Shown one piece after another: positions 1 through 7,522 of a stretch of 34,815 bases of DNA (within the stretch, counting starts at the first letter, position 1; every line of letters starts with the position of its first letter). Both the position numbers and the translations under genes were made by a program. The stretch is from a virus, in the IMG/VR virus record IMGVR_UViG_3300027741_003327, positions 1 to 34,815 of that record, one strand, 5' to 3'. The notes below the pieces were generated by a model. The model worked only from the letters and a program-made list of their open reading frames with translations, was not told the DNA's origin and made no database searches.

Positions 1-1572
1 GAAGAAATATTCAAGAGTATTCTGAAAGAACGTACTGATACTGGTCGTATCTATTTGGTTTACATTGATAATTCAATTAATCAGGGGCCATTTGATGCTG
101 AATTAGATCCAATTTATCAGTCAAATTTATGTTGTGTAACTGGCGACACTGAAATTGAAATTCAGTATTATGGATATGAAACTAAAATTTTGATTGCTGA
201 ATTGACAGAAAGATGGATCTCTGGCCTAAATGATGACGCTGTTTTAGTTAAATCATGGGATGGTGAGAAAATTGTATGGCGTAAGATTTCAAATGCCATG
301 CTTACCAAACATGTTAAAGAGTTAGTAAAGGTTGAAACCTCATTTGGTACTGTGAAATGCACACCAGATCACAGGGTATTCACTTCAACTCGGGGTTGGG
401 TAGAGGCTCAGCAATTAGTAGTTACTGACCAGTTGTTATGTCATAACTCTGGAAAATCTGAAAACACTGTGGCGACTGTTAGCAGTTTAGAATTATTATC
501 TGAAGAACCGGTATATGATATCACGGTGGAAGATACGCACTCATTTTTTGCGAACGGGGTATTAGTACATAACTGTGAAATTTTACTTCCAACTAGACCA
601 TTCCAGCGCATCGAAGACGAAAGGGGTTCCATTGCGTTATGCACTTTGGGCAGTGCCAACTGGGGTGCATTCCGTGATCCACAGCAGATGCGTAAAGCAT
701 GTCGCGTGTTGGTGAGAAGTCTTAGCAACCTATTAGGTTACCAAGATTTCCTCAGTATCCAAAGTAAACTAGCCAATGAAGACTTTGAACCACTTGGCGT
801 GGGCATTACCAACCTAGCTTATTGGCATGCCAAGCGTAATTTGAAATATGGCGAACCTGAAGCATTGGCAGAAGTCAAGCGTTGGATGGAAGCACAGGCA
901 TATTATCTTACTGAAGCCAGTGTGGAATTGGCGCAAGAGCGTGGCGCATGTAAGCGAAGTCAATATACCTATTATGGGAAAGGCGTATTTCCATGGGAGC
1001 GTAGAGCCAAAGGGGTTAATGAACTCACCGACTTTACGCCATCATTGGATTGGGAACCATTGCGTGAGAAAATGAAAAAGTATGGTGTCCGTAATGGAAC
1101 ACTGATGGCAATTGCGCCAGTGGAAAGCTCATCTGTAGTATTAAACTCGACCAATGGCATTGAAATGCCCATGGACTTGATCTCGGTCAAGGAGAGCAAA
1201 GCTGGAAGTTTTGTTCAAGTGGTGCCAGAGTATAAACGTCTCAAGAATCGTTACCAGTTGATGTGGGATCAGACCGATTGTATTGGATACCTAAAAACTG
1301 CTGCGGTATTGGCCGCTTATGTTGACCAGAGTATCAGCACAAATACATTTTATAATCCAAAACATTTTAAAGATGGCAAGGTTCCTGGCACATTGGTTGC
1401 TAAAAATTTGATGTTGGCTCACAAATATGGTCTAAAGAGCCTATATTATAGCCTTATATCAAAGCAAGGCGTTAAAAATGATGATGACCCCAAGAAGGAT
1501 TTACCAGCATTGGCTGCGCCCAGTCAGGATAGTGAAGGTGATGACAGCGATTGCGAAAGTTGTAAATTATGA
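1..1572 (+). CDS. nrdA: Ribonucleotide reductase class Ia, large subunit (5' partial, intein-containing)
   Basis: Catalytic alpha subunit that reduces ribonucleoside diphosphates to deoxyribonucleotides for phage DNA synthesis. The frame is open from base 1, so the N-terminus lies upstream of the window. The catalytic N-x-C-x-E motif (E. coli N437, C439, E441) reads SNLC followed by CEILLPT once the 147-residue intein is removed. The second redox cysteine is in ALCTLGSANWG, the radical-transfer tyrosine pair is in GLKSLYYS, and the C-terminal redox tail is DCESCKL. All key residues visible here are kept, so the enzyme should be active after protein splicing. nrdB and a glutaredoxin follow within 3.1 kb and would complete the system. 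The radical-site and C-terminal motifs leave little doubt. Confidence 0.96.
   Translation, partial: EEIFKSILKERTDTGRIYLVYIDNSINQGPFDAELDPIYQSNLCCVTGDTEIEIQYYGYETKILIAELTERWISGLNDDAVLVKSWDGEKIVWRKISNAMLTKHVKELVKVETSFGTVKCTPDHRVFTSTRGWVEAQQLVVTDQLLCHNSGKSENTVATVSSLELLSEEPVYDITVEDTHSFFANGVLVHNCEILLPTRPFQRIEDERGSIALCTLGSANWGAFRDPQQMRKACRVLVRSLSNLLGYQDFLSIQSKLANEDFEPLGVGITNLAYWHAKRNLKYGEPEALAEVKRWMEAQAYYLTEASVELAQERGACKRSQYTYYGKGVFPWERRAKGVNELTDFTPSLDWEPLREKMKKYGVRNGTLMAIAPVESSSVVLNSTNGIEMPMDLISVKESKAGSFVQVVPEYKRLKNRYQLMWDQTDCIGYLKTAAVLAAYVDQSISTNTFYNPKHFKDGKVPGTLVAKNLMLAHKYGLKSLYYSLISKQGVKNDDDPKKDLPALAAPSQDSEGDDSDCESCKL
133..573 (+). mobile_element. Mini-intein inserted in NrdA at the catalytic radical cysteine
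   Basis: In-frame insertion of 147 residues between NLC and CEILLPT of NrdA. Block A begins CVTGDTEIEI, with Cys1 as nucleophile. Block B holds the T-x-x-H motif (TPDH, intein residues 77-80). Blocks F and G read DITVEDTHSFFANG and then VLVHN, ending in the His-Asn pair needed for Asn cyclisation. The +1 extein residue is Cys. The length leaves no room for a homing endonuclease, so this is a splicing-only mini-intein. Its position directly after the thiyl-radical cysteine (E. coli C439) splits the catalytic motif, a known hot spot for RNR inteins. All splice-junction residues are intact. Confidence 0.95.
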
Positions 1573-1732
1573 CCACATCGGACAAGAGCATATGGATCAG
1601 TATTTTTCACATGGTGATCCTTCATTCAAGCGATATCAATATGTTATATCAGAATCCGGAATAGTGATTTCTGAGACAAAGAGTTTGTTTAATACCAGAC
1701 GCTATAGAGAATTGATTTCTGGACTTCTATGA
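1541..1732 (+). CDS. Short ORF resembling the C-terminus of the neighbouring 210-215 aa family (probable remnant)
   Basis: A 63-codon ORF starting inside the 3' end of nrdA in another frame and ending just before the next gene. Its segment DQYFSHGDPSFKRYQYVISES lines up with SYFGDIDKQKYVYVLSEN in the 1729-2376 product and with YLGSEENYKKYRYVLSEN in the 2873-3505 product. It then adds a tail, RRYRELISGLL. Only the C-terminal third of the family is present. It is either a truncated duplicate left against nrdA or a small gene in its own right. No function is recognised and the true start is uncertain. Confidence 0.5.
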   Translation: MTAIAKVVNYDHIGQEHMDQYFSHGDPSFKRYQYVISESGIVISETKSLFNTRRYRELISGLL

Positions 1733-2376
1733 ACTATCAGACATTCTTCAATGTTTTCTTGGCAGAGATGCCATGGCGCATTGCCGGCGGTAATGCATTT
1801 GACGCACAATTGAAGATGTTGAAGGAAAATCAGAGTAATTATCCTGAGAATCAAAAAAGTATAGGAAACAATGTATACAAAATAACGGTGGGTGATCAAT
1901 CAACTTATTGGACGGGATCTGGTGATCTTTCTGATGTGGCCGTTATTGTAGATACTGAAAATGATGGAAAATTCTGTAAAGTGGTTTTGACTAGTAAGAA
2001 TCCCAGCATGCCCCATGGTGCGGCACCATACACCAGCGATCTTTATCTGGCTATCAAAAAAGATATTGGCACGTTGAATATGGTTTTCACCAGCGATAAC
2101 ATGCTGTCTGATGATGCTATGAAGTTATGGGATAGACTATTATCCCAAGGTTATGCGTTATCAGTCTATGATACATCGACCCATCAATATGCGCTGGACC
2201 ACGTTAAGTCTACAGATGAGCTGGGATCATACTTTGGTGATATTGACAAACAAAAATATGTTTATGTTTTGTCAGAAAATGTAGAAATTACAGATGGATT
2301 AAAACATTCTATAGCTATCATGGAAATTAAAAGAAATGCATTATATCCATTATTTGAAGAGTTTCGCAAAAAATGA
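1729..2376 (+). CDS. Conserved phage protein of unknown function, 215 aa (paralogue of 2873-3505)
   Basis: Soluble protein with no signal peptide or membrane segment. Its C-terminal half is shared with the 210-aa product at 2873-3505: both carry LSD, D or E, xxKxWxRLL, then VYD, then a KYxYVLSENV block near the end. The start overlaps the upstream ORF by 4 bases and the stop overlaps the next start (ATGA type), so it is likely co-translated with its neighbours. It lies between the two RNR subunit genes. No function is assigned. Confidence 0.85.
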   Translation: MNYQTFFNVFLAEMPWRIAGGNAFDAQLKMLKENQSNYPENQKSIGNNVYKITVGDQSTYWTGSGDLSDVAVIVDTENDGKFCKVVLTSKNPSMPHGAAPYTSDLYLAIKKDIGTLNMVFTSDNMLSDDAMKLWDRLLSQGYALSVYDTSTHQYALDHVKSTDELGSYFGDIDKQKYVYVLSENVEITDGLKHSIAIMEIKRNALYPLFEEFRKK

Positions 2377-2876
2377 AACTTGACGAAATATTTGATACCG
2401 AATATACATTAGAATTTGCTGACCCAGCGATTTCTTCTCTAATCAAATCGGCATTGAAGCAAACGGGTGTTAATTCTTCCATGATTTATCAGGCGTTAGA
2501 AGATCCCAAGCAAATATTTATATTGGCATATATTGATAGTGCATGGGAGGTTCATCATGCCTTTGCAGAGCCCGGAAAAAATATGGTAAGTGGTGAAATT
2601 TTAAAAGAACCCAAAGCAGCTAATCCAAAGTTCTTTAGTACCATTGCTAAATTGTACAAGAGTAGATTAGATAAAAGTCATCCAATCAGGGTCACTGGCA
2701 CGCCGGAAATGTGGCCAACCTATAAGAAAGTCATTGATAGAATGGTGTCCGGTAAACAATATAGAATGGGCGAAGTTACAGATATTACTAGATATGGAAG
2801 AGCATTAAAATCACAAGAAATCCATCATATGGGAACATTTCCAAGCTTGAACGAAATTATGGTACCAATCAAATGA
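2373..2876 (+). CDS. Hypothetical protein, 167 aa
   Basis: Starts with MKLDEIFDTEYTLEF and overlaps the preceding stop codon by 4 bases. A 4-base overlap with the next gene follows, so it belongs to a translationally coupled run between nrdA and nrdB. The central part (FILAYIDSAWEVHHAF) looks like beta strands. The C-terminal half contains PEMWPTYKKVIDRMV, a helix-rich segment loosely reminiscent of GNAT-like folds, but no acetyl-CoA motif is clear. No function is assigned. Confidence 0.82.
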   Translation: MKLDEIFDTEYTLEFADPAISSLIKSALKQTGVNSSMIYQALEDPKQIFILAYIDSAWEVHHAFAEPGKNMVSGEILKEPKAANPKFFSTIAKLYKSRLDKSHPIRVTGTPEMWPTYKKVIDRMVSGKQYRMGEVTDITRYGRALKSQEIHHMGTFPSLNEIMVPIK

Positions 2877-3505
2877 AACATCATGAAGATATGTCATATG
2901 TGGAGAGATTTAATGAGAATTGGGTTTTTGAAATTCCACAATATACTGGCAAATCCGGAAATAACCCTTATGATACATTAGTTTATGCGTTAAGGGTAAA
3001 TATTGATTCTGGCAGTAAACCAGAAAATCTTGGAAACGGGTTACATCGTTTAATTGTAGATAATCAGGATATATACTATTGGATGGAAATCAATGATAAT
3101 GTTGATATCATTGTTGCCATGAAAGTATTTAGAAGGGGATTAGCGGTTAATTTGATTGGAAAACGTAATGGTGCAACTACTTATGCCAGTGATTTTTATC
3201 AAAATATTTTAAATTCAATTACAGGATCTTTGTTGTTTAGTGGAGATCAATTAAGCGATGAAGGATTTAAAGTTTGGGAAAGATTACTGAATTATGGAAG
3301 AACTATTATGGTATATGATCCGTCAAACACTGATCATTATAAAAAATTAAACACTGTACAAGAATTAAAAGATTACCTAGGATCAGAAGAGAATTACAAA
3401 AAATATAGGTATGTTTTGTCAGAAAATGTAAGGAAACAAGCTCCCCCACATTCTGATTTTGAATTACTGCGTGCCTATAAACTAACTTTTAATATACCAC
3501 TTTAA
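2873..3505 (+). CDS. Conserved phage protein of unknown function, 210 aa (paralogue of 1729-2376)
   Basis: Related to the 215-aa product at 1729-2376. The shared blocks include LSDEGFKVWERLLNYG, MVYDPSNTDH and KKYRYVLSENV. The N-terminal halves differ more, with NGLHRLIVDNQDIYYW here against NNVYKITVGDQSTYWT there, yet keep the same pattern. The pair therefore arose by duplication with an unrelated 167-aa gene between the copies. No catalytic motif, membrane segment or export signal is seen. Function unknown. Confidence 0.85.
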   Translation: MKHHEDMSYVERFNENWVFEIPQYTGKSGNNPYDTLVYALRVNIDSGSKPENLGNGLHRLIVDNQDIYYWMEINDNVDIIVAMKVFRRGLAVNLIGKRNGATTYASDFYQNILNSITGSLLFSGDQLSDEGFKVWERLLNYGRTIMVYDPSNTDHYKKLNTVQELKDYLGSEENYKKYRYVLSENVRKQAPPHSDFELLRAYKLTFNIPL

Positions 3506-3529
3506 TGAATAATCTATAAGGAAAAATAA

Positions 3530-4630
3530 ATGTCAAAATATCAATACGATTTATCGAAACAGGTGAATTATCTAAAGCGTAATATGTTTTTGGATCCAGC
3601 AGGACCAGTGACTGTTCAACGTTTTGAAGAATATCGCTATAATAAGATTGCCAAGTTTGAAACGATTCAACGTGGCTATTTTTGGGTACCAGAAGAAATC
3701 ACATTGACCAAAGATGCCATGGATTTTAAAACTGCTAGTGATGCTGTCAAGCATATCTTTACTAGTAATTTGTTACGTCAAACTGCATTGGACAGCATTC
3801 AAGGTCGTGCACCTGTTCAAATTTTTAGTCCAGTGATTAGTATCCCAGAATTGGAAGCACTGGTGAGTAATTGGAGCTTTTTTGAGACGAATATTCATAG
3901 TAAATCATATAGTCATATTATTCGCAACATTTATAATGTGCCCAAAGAAGAATTCAACAAGATTCATGATACCCAAGAAATTATCGACATGGCTGCTAGT
4001 GTGGGCAAATATTATGAGCAATTGCATCAGATCAATTGCCGTAAAGAAACGGGTGAAGAAATTGATATTATCACGCATAAACGTGCCATTTGGATGGCGT
4101 TACATGCCAGTTATGCATTAGAGGCATTCCGTTTTATGGTGTCATTTGCCACTAGTTTGGCCATGGTAGAAAATCGCATTTTTATTGGCAATGGTAATAT
4201 TATCTCATTGATTTTACAGGATGAATTATTACATGCTGAATGGACTGCGTGGATTATCAATCAGGTGGTAAAAGATGACCCAGATTTTGCCAATTTGGTT
4301 GACGGTTGCCGTGAAGAAGTATATAATATGTATATGGAAGTGATACAAGAAGAAAAGAATTGGGCAGATTATTTGTTTAAGCATGGTGTGGTCATTGGAT
4401 TGAATCCAGAGATTCTCAAGAAGTTTGTAGATTACACTGCTGCATATAGACTAAAGGATATTGGTATCAAGTATTTGGGTGAACATCCTAAATCATCGCC
4501 GATTCCTTGGTTTAGTAAACATACTAATATTTCTCGCAAGCAAGTGAGTTTGCAGGAAACTGAAAGTACCAATTATATTATTGGTGCTATGTCCAACACA
4601 GTCGAGTATCAAGAACTTCCAGACTTATAA
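3530..4630 (+). CDS. nrdB: Ribonucleotide reductase class Ia, small subunit
   Basis: Beta subunit with a ferritin-like fold that generates the tyrosyl radical for NrdA. The 366-residue length fits the family. RQTALDSIQGR carries the Asp metal ligand, LEAFRFMVSF carries the third-helix Glu, and LQDELLHAEW carries the E-x-x-H pair. The radical tyrosine (E. coli Y122) is in HSKSYSHIIRN. The first Glu-His pair reads ETNIH, which is E-x-x-x-H, one residue longer than the E-x-x-H of E. coli. A clear ribosome site (AAGGAAAAATAA before ATG) supports the start. Function is certain, metal-site details are not. Confidence 0.96.
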   Translation: MSKYQYDLSKQVNYLKRNMFLDPAGPVTVQRFEEYRYNKIAKFETIQRGYFWVPEEITLTKDAMDFKTASDAVKHIFTSNLLRQTALDSIQGRAPVQIFSPVISIPELEALVSNWSFFETNIHSKSYSHIIRNIYNVPKEEFNKIHDTQEIIDMAASVGKYYEQLHQINCRKETGEEIDIITHKRAIWMALHASYALEAFRFMVSFATSLAMVENRIFIGNGNIISLILQDELLHAEWTAWIINQVVKDDPDFANLVDGCREEVYNMYMEVIQEEKNWADYLFKHGVVIGLNPEILKKFVDYTAAYRLKDIGIKYLGEHPKSSPIPWFSKHTNISRKQVSLQETESTNYIIGAMSNTVEYQELPDL

Positions 4631-4649
4631 TATAGGGGATTAATAAAAA

Positions 4650-4880
4650 ATGAAAGCCATCGTCTGGAGTAAGACAAACTGCCCACAGTGTGACTCTGCC
4701 AAAAAGCTACTAGAGTCTCGTGACATTGAAATTGAAGAGCGTCAAATTGGTCTGGGTTATACCAAAGAAGATTTATTGGATTTGGTTCCTGACGCACGCT
4801 CAGTTCCACAAATTTTCATCGATGATGAACTAGTGGGTGGGTTTTCTGAATTGCAAAAATTTCTACACGGAAACGATTGA
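4650..4880 (+). CDS. Glutaredoxin
   Basis: A 76-residue thioredoxin-fold protein with the active site CPQC at residues 11-14 and the cis-proline/GSH-binding segment SVPQIFIDDELVGG. It probably re-reduces the C-terminal cysteine pair of NrdA, as NrdC does in T4 and Grx or NrdH in bacteria. It lies 19 bases after nrdB, completing an RNR cassette. The active-site sequence differs from the CPYC of classical Grx1, which may tune redox potential (inference). Confidence 0.93.
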   Translation: MKAIVWSKTNCPQCDSAKKLLESRDIEIEERQIGLGYTKEDLLDLVPDARSVPQIFIDDELVGGFSELQKFLHGND

Positions 4881-4881
4881 C

Positions 4882-5313
4882 ATGGAAGATGATGATTTTT
4901 TTGGTGCGATACCCAGCTTGACTACTGTGGATATGTCTATGTTAAGTTCGACATATCCATATACCAGTGGTATATCCCCACTGACCACTGCTCAAATTTC
5001 GGCACTTTCTACATCAAGCTGGTTCAGCGCTGGTTCAGCGCTGGGCAGTAGTGGCCCATATAATTTTTCCAATAGTTCATCTTTGCATGGATTCAATGCC
5101 ACCAGCATCAAGTCCAATTTAGTGGTGGATGGTGATATCACTTGGAATGGACACAGTCTTGGTAAGTTATTGGAAACCATTGAAAGTAGATTGGCTATCT
5201 TGGACCCCAAGCCAGAAAAAGTGGAAAAATTTGCCGCGCTTAAAAAAGCCTACGACCACTACAAATTACTAGAAACATTAATCAACGACGATGACAACGA
5301 GGAACAACAATAA
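4882..5313 (+). CDS. Conserved phage protein, 143 aa, Ser/Thr-rich N-terminus and helical C-terminus
   Basis: The start is taken at the ATG two bases after the glutaredoxin stop. An upstream in-frame start would overlap glutaredoxin by 40 bases. Residues 1-75 are low-complexity, rich in Ser, Thr, Gly and Ala. Residues 78-135 form a compact unit, DGDITWNGHSLGKLLETIE followed by RLAILDPKPEKVEKFAALKK and AYDHYKLLETL, of a type recurrent in small proteins of T4-like aquatic phages. A possible virion-associated role is only a guess. An 11-bp tandem repeat lies at 5019-5040. The stop overlaps the next gene by one base. Confidence 0.85.
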   Translation: MEDDDFFGAIPSLTTVDMSMLSSTYPYTSGISPLTTAQISALSTSSWFSAGSALGSSGPYNFSNSSSLHGFNATSIKSNLVVDGDITWNGHSLGKLLETIESRLAILDPKPEKVEKFAALKKAYDHYKLLETLINDDDNEEQQ

Positions 5314-5600
5314 TGCTAATTAACCGAGGATTCTCCAGTGGAGATGTATTGAGTTTAAAATTAATCAGTGGAGAAGAGATCATCGCTCGGTATGAGGAAG
5401 ATGATGCTGATACCGTTTCAATTAGCCGACCATTGGCCATTACCATGGCAGGACAGGGATTGGGCATGATTCCTTGGATTTTTCTGGGTGGCAAAGAACA
5501 AGTTACTCTGCAAAAATCACATGTATTGGCCATGATGACTGCTAAAAAAGATGCAGCAGATCAATACATGCAGGGCACCACTGGCATTGCGTTGAGGTAA
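5313..5600 (+). CDS. Small beta-rich protein with Sm/Hfq-like character, 95 aa
   Basis: The N-terminal 50 residues read GDVLSLKLISGEEIIARYEE and then DDADTVSISRPLAIT, the alternating strand-turn pattern of Sm-like barrels. The middle (GQGLGMIPWIFLG) is hydrophobic and the C-terminus (DAADQYMQGTTGIAL) probably helical. Many T4-like phages of aquatic bacteria encode a protein of this size and pattern. RNA binding is possible by fold analogy but not shown. The ATG overlaps the previous stop by one base, indicating coupled translation. Confidence 0.82.
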   Translation: MLINRGFSSGDVLSLKLISGEEIIARYEEDDADTVSISRPLAITMAGQGLGMIPWIFLGGKEQVTLQKSHVLAMMTAKKDAADQYMQGTTGIALR

Positions 5601-5606
5601 TATTAT

Positions 5607-6443
5607 ATGCCATATATCGGTGGAACTGGTGGAATTGATGATGTTTATCATAGCGGCAACGTCTATGCCAACTTTGTCAACTTAGCACTATGGAATGATC
5701 CAGGTAGTCCCGCGGCTGCAATTTTGAGTCAGATCATGGCTCCAACATTTCAGGCTGATGCAGGGACTATTTCGGTGGATGGCGATGAAGATCCTGCTGT
5801 GGTGACCAAGCAGCAAGATGCATTGGTTGCTGCTGGCATTATCAAACGCAGTGATCTTGAAAAAGGCAATAACCCAGTAGTAGGCGCAGTGGATACCAGC
5901 GCAGGTATAGCTACTACTGCAACGTTTACCGCTACCACCGTGGATCCAACTCAAACAGTATTTCCTGATAGCTACCAGCTTAGTCCAAATTTCACATTAG
6001 GTGGAGTTACCAAAGCTCCGGGTGTGGTGTTTACGCATCCAGTAGAACCATCTGCTGGTTTGACTGTGGCACAATTAGTAGCCAACCTACAATTGTTAGC
6101 ACAGAATTGTATGGAACCAATCAAGGCACATCGCCCAGATATGTATCTGACCAATAGTTTTAGGCCAGCGGGCATTGGTAGTCCAACCAGTCAACATCCC
6201 AAGGGTCAAGCTTGTGATATGCAATTTAGCAAGGCTAGTAAAGCTGATTATTTTACCATTGCGCAGTGGATTCGTGACAATGTCAGCTATGACCAATTAT
6301 TGCTAGAGTATAAAACCACTGGAACTGGATTGCCTTGGATTCATATTAGTTTTAATGGTGCCGGCAATCGTAATCAAGTACTGACTATGATGAATGATCG
6401 CAAATATGCCACTGGATTAACTGATCTTAGTGCAACAGCTTAG
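5607..6443 (+). CDS. M15-type zinc peptidase domain protein (probable peptidoglycan peptidase)
   Basis: A 278-residue protein whose last 110 residues match the D-Ala-D-Ala carboxypeptidase/M15A fold. SFRP (substrate-binding Arg) is followed by SQHPKGQACDM with zinc ligands His197 and Asp204, then WIHISF with the third ligand His246. The N-terminal 150 residues are Ala/Thr-rich without a recognised fold and may be a targeting or virion-anchoring part. The likely role is cutting peptide stems of host cell wall, either in lysis or as a tail-associated enzyme during entry. No signal peptide is present, so export would need a holin or virion delivery. Confidence 0.85.
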   Translation: MPYIGGTGGIDDVYHSGNVYANFVNLALWNDPGSPAAAILSQIMAPTFQADAGTISVDGDEDPAVVTKQQDALVAAGIIKRSDLEKGNNPVVGAVDTSAGIATTATFTATTVDPTQTVFPDSYQLSPNFTLGGVTKAPGVVFTHPVEPSAGLTVAQLVANLQLLAQNCMEPIKAHRPDMYLTNSFRPAGIGSPTSQHPKGQACDMQFSKASKADYFTIAQWIRDNVSYDQLLLEYKTTGTGLPWIHISFNGAGNRNQVLTMMNDRKYATGLTDLSATA

Positions 6444-7251
6444 AGAAAATATGGTATCTATACAACAATCTGTACAAGATTTAATCAACAGTTATAATAA
6501 TTCTCCACAACCTTCATTCAAGGTTTCTAATTATTTTCACATATATGCTGATTTGTTTTCCCATCTCAGAGGCACCGATTGTACCTTTGTAGAAACCGGT
6601 ATTCTCAATGGTGGAAGTTTGTTTATGTGGAGAGATTGGTTGGGTCCTCAGGCACGGATTATTGGACTTGATTTAAATCCCAACGCAGCCAAGTGGCGAG
6701 ATCATGGGTTTGAAATTTATATCGGTGATCAGGGTGATCCTAATTTCTGGCAAGAAACATTTAAAACCATTGGACAATTTGATGCGTTACTTGACGACGG
6801 TGGACATCAATCATTCCAGCAAATTGTCACTTTGACCGAAAGTTTAAAAGCAGTTAAACCATCTGGACTAATCGTGGTGGAAGACACCATCACCAGTTAC
6901 ATGAGAGAATTTGCCAATCACGGTGACCACTGCTTTTTGAATTATGCCAAATCCGCAACCGATGTGTTGGTGGCCAAATCAGCTGGTTTATGGGATGGTG
7001 AATTTAATCCAGTTAATAATCAACAAGTTATGCAGCAATTTAGTAAAATTCATAGTATTGAATTTTTCTCTGGTATTGTGGCATTCAAAGTTGCACCCTA
7101 TGCGGACGAGAATCCAGAACTTATCTGGAATGCTGTTGGTCGCCCAGCAAATACAGAGTTTGATTATAGATCGGCTGGGACAACCAAATCAGTATCAGTT
7201 AACTGGCCAAATCCTTTTGTTCAAGAAAATATTGTTGTTCGGGGTTACTAA
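6430..7251 (+). CDS. Class I SAM-dependent methyltransferase, sugar O-methyltransferase/CmcI-like
   Basis: The Rossmann core is clear: FVETGILNGGSLFMW is motif I, IIGLDLNPNAAKW the acidic strand-2 end, DALLDDGGHQSF motif IV and GLIVVEDTITSYM the following strand. The DDGxH and VEDT pattern is typical of metal-dependent O-methyltransferases acting on sugars and of the CmcI-type family. The substrate is unknown. With many glycosyltransferases in the window, a glycan substrate is plausible (inference). The start is uncertain: ATG 6430 overlaps the previous gene by 14 bases, and ATG 6451 is the alternative. Confidence 0.87.
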   Translation: MQQLRENMVSIQQSVQDLINSYNNSPQPSFKVSNYFHIYADLFSHLRGTDCTFVETGILNGGSLFMWRDWLGPQARIIGLDLNPNAAKWRDHGFEIYIGDQGDPNFWQETFKTIGQFDALLDDGGHQSFQQIVTLTESLKAVKPSGLIVVEDTITSYMREFANHGDHCFLNYAKSATDVLVAKSAGLWDGEFNPVNNQQVMQQFSKIHSIEFFSGIVAFKVAPYADENPELIWNAVGRPANTEFDYRSAGTTKSVSVNWPNPFVQENIVVRGY

Positions 7252-7253
7252 AA

Positions 7254-7505
7254 TTGGTTAATCTAACATTGGAATTATTGATAGAACTAGCACAAGAAGT
7301 TGAAATGCATGATCCTATTATTTGGGATGGCGTCAATCTTAACAGGGCAGGAACATACCGAATGATTGCTGCCAGTATATTAGAACAGTTTGATACTGAC
7401 AGCTATACCCAAGACAATAAGATTTCAATATTAGCGGCCATGACCAGATTGGTTGTTGAAAATTTTGTGTTGAATGCACGCATATTAGCATTAGAATCAA
7501 AATAA
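7254..7505 (+). CDS. Small conserved phage protein, 83 aa
   Basis: Helix-rich acidic protein read from a TTG start two bases after the previous stop. No in-frame ATG would keep the N-terminal helix. LELLIELAQEVEMHDPIIWD, then RMIAASILEQF and ISILAAMTRLVVENFVLNA give three amphipathic helices. Small proteins with this pattern are widespread in T4-like phages of aquatic bacteria. No function is known to me. Confidence 0.78.
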   Translation: MVNLTLELLIELAQEVEMHDPIIWDGVNLNRAGTYRMIAASILEQFDTDSYTQDNKISILAAMTRLVVENFVLNARILALESK

Positions 7506-7522
7506 TAACAAGGAAAATAACA

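Noticed and set aside
3882-4121. 79-codon ORF inside nrdB
   Set aside because: It lies wholly within a strongly conserved gene in another frame, with no separate ribosome site.
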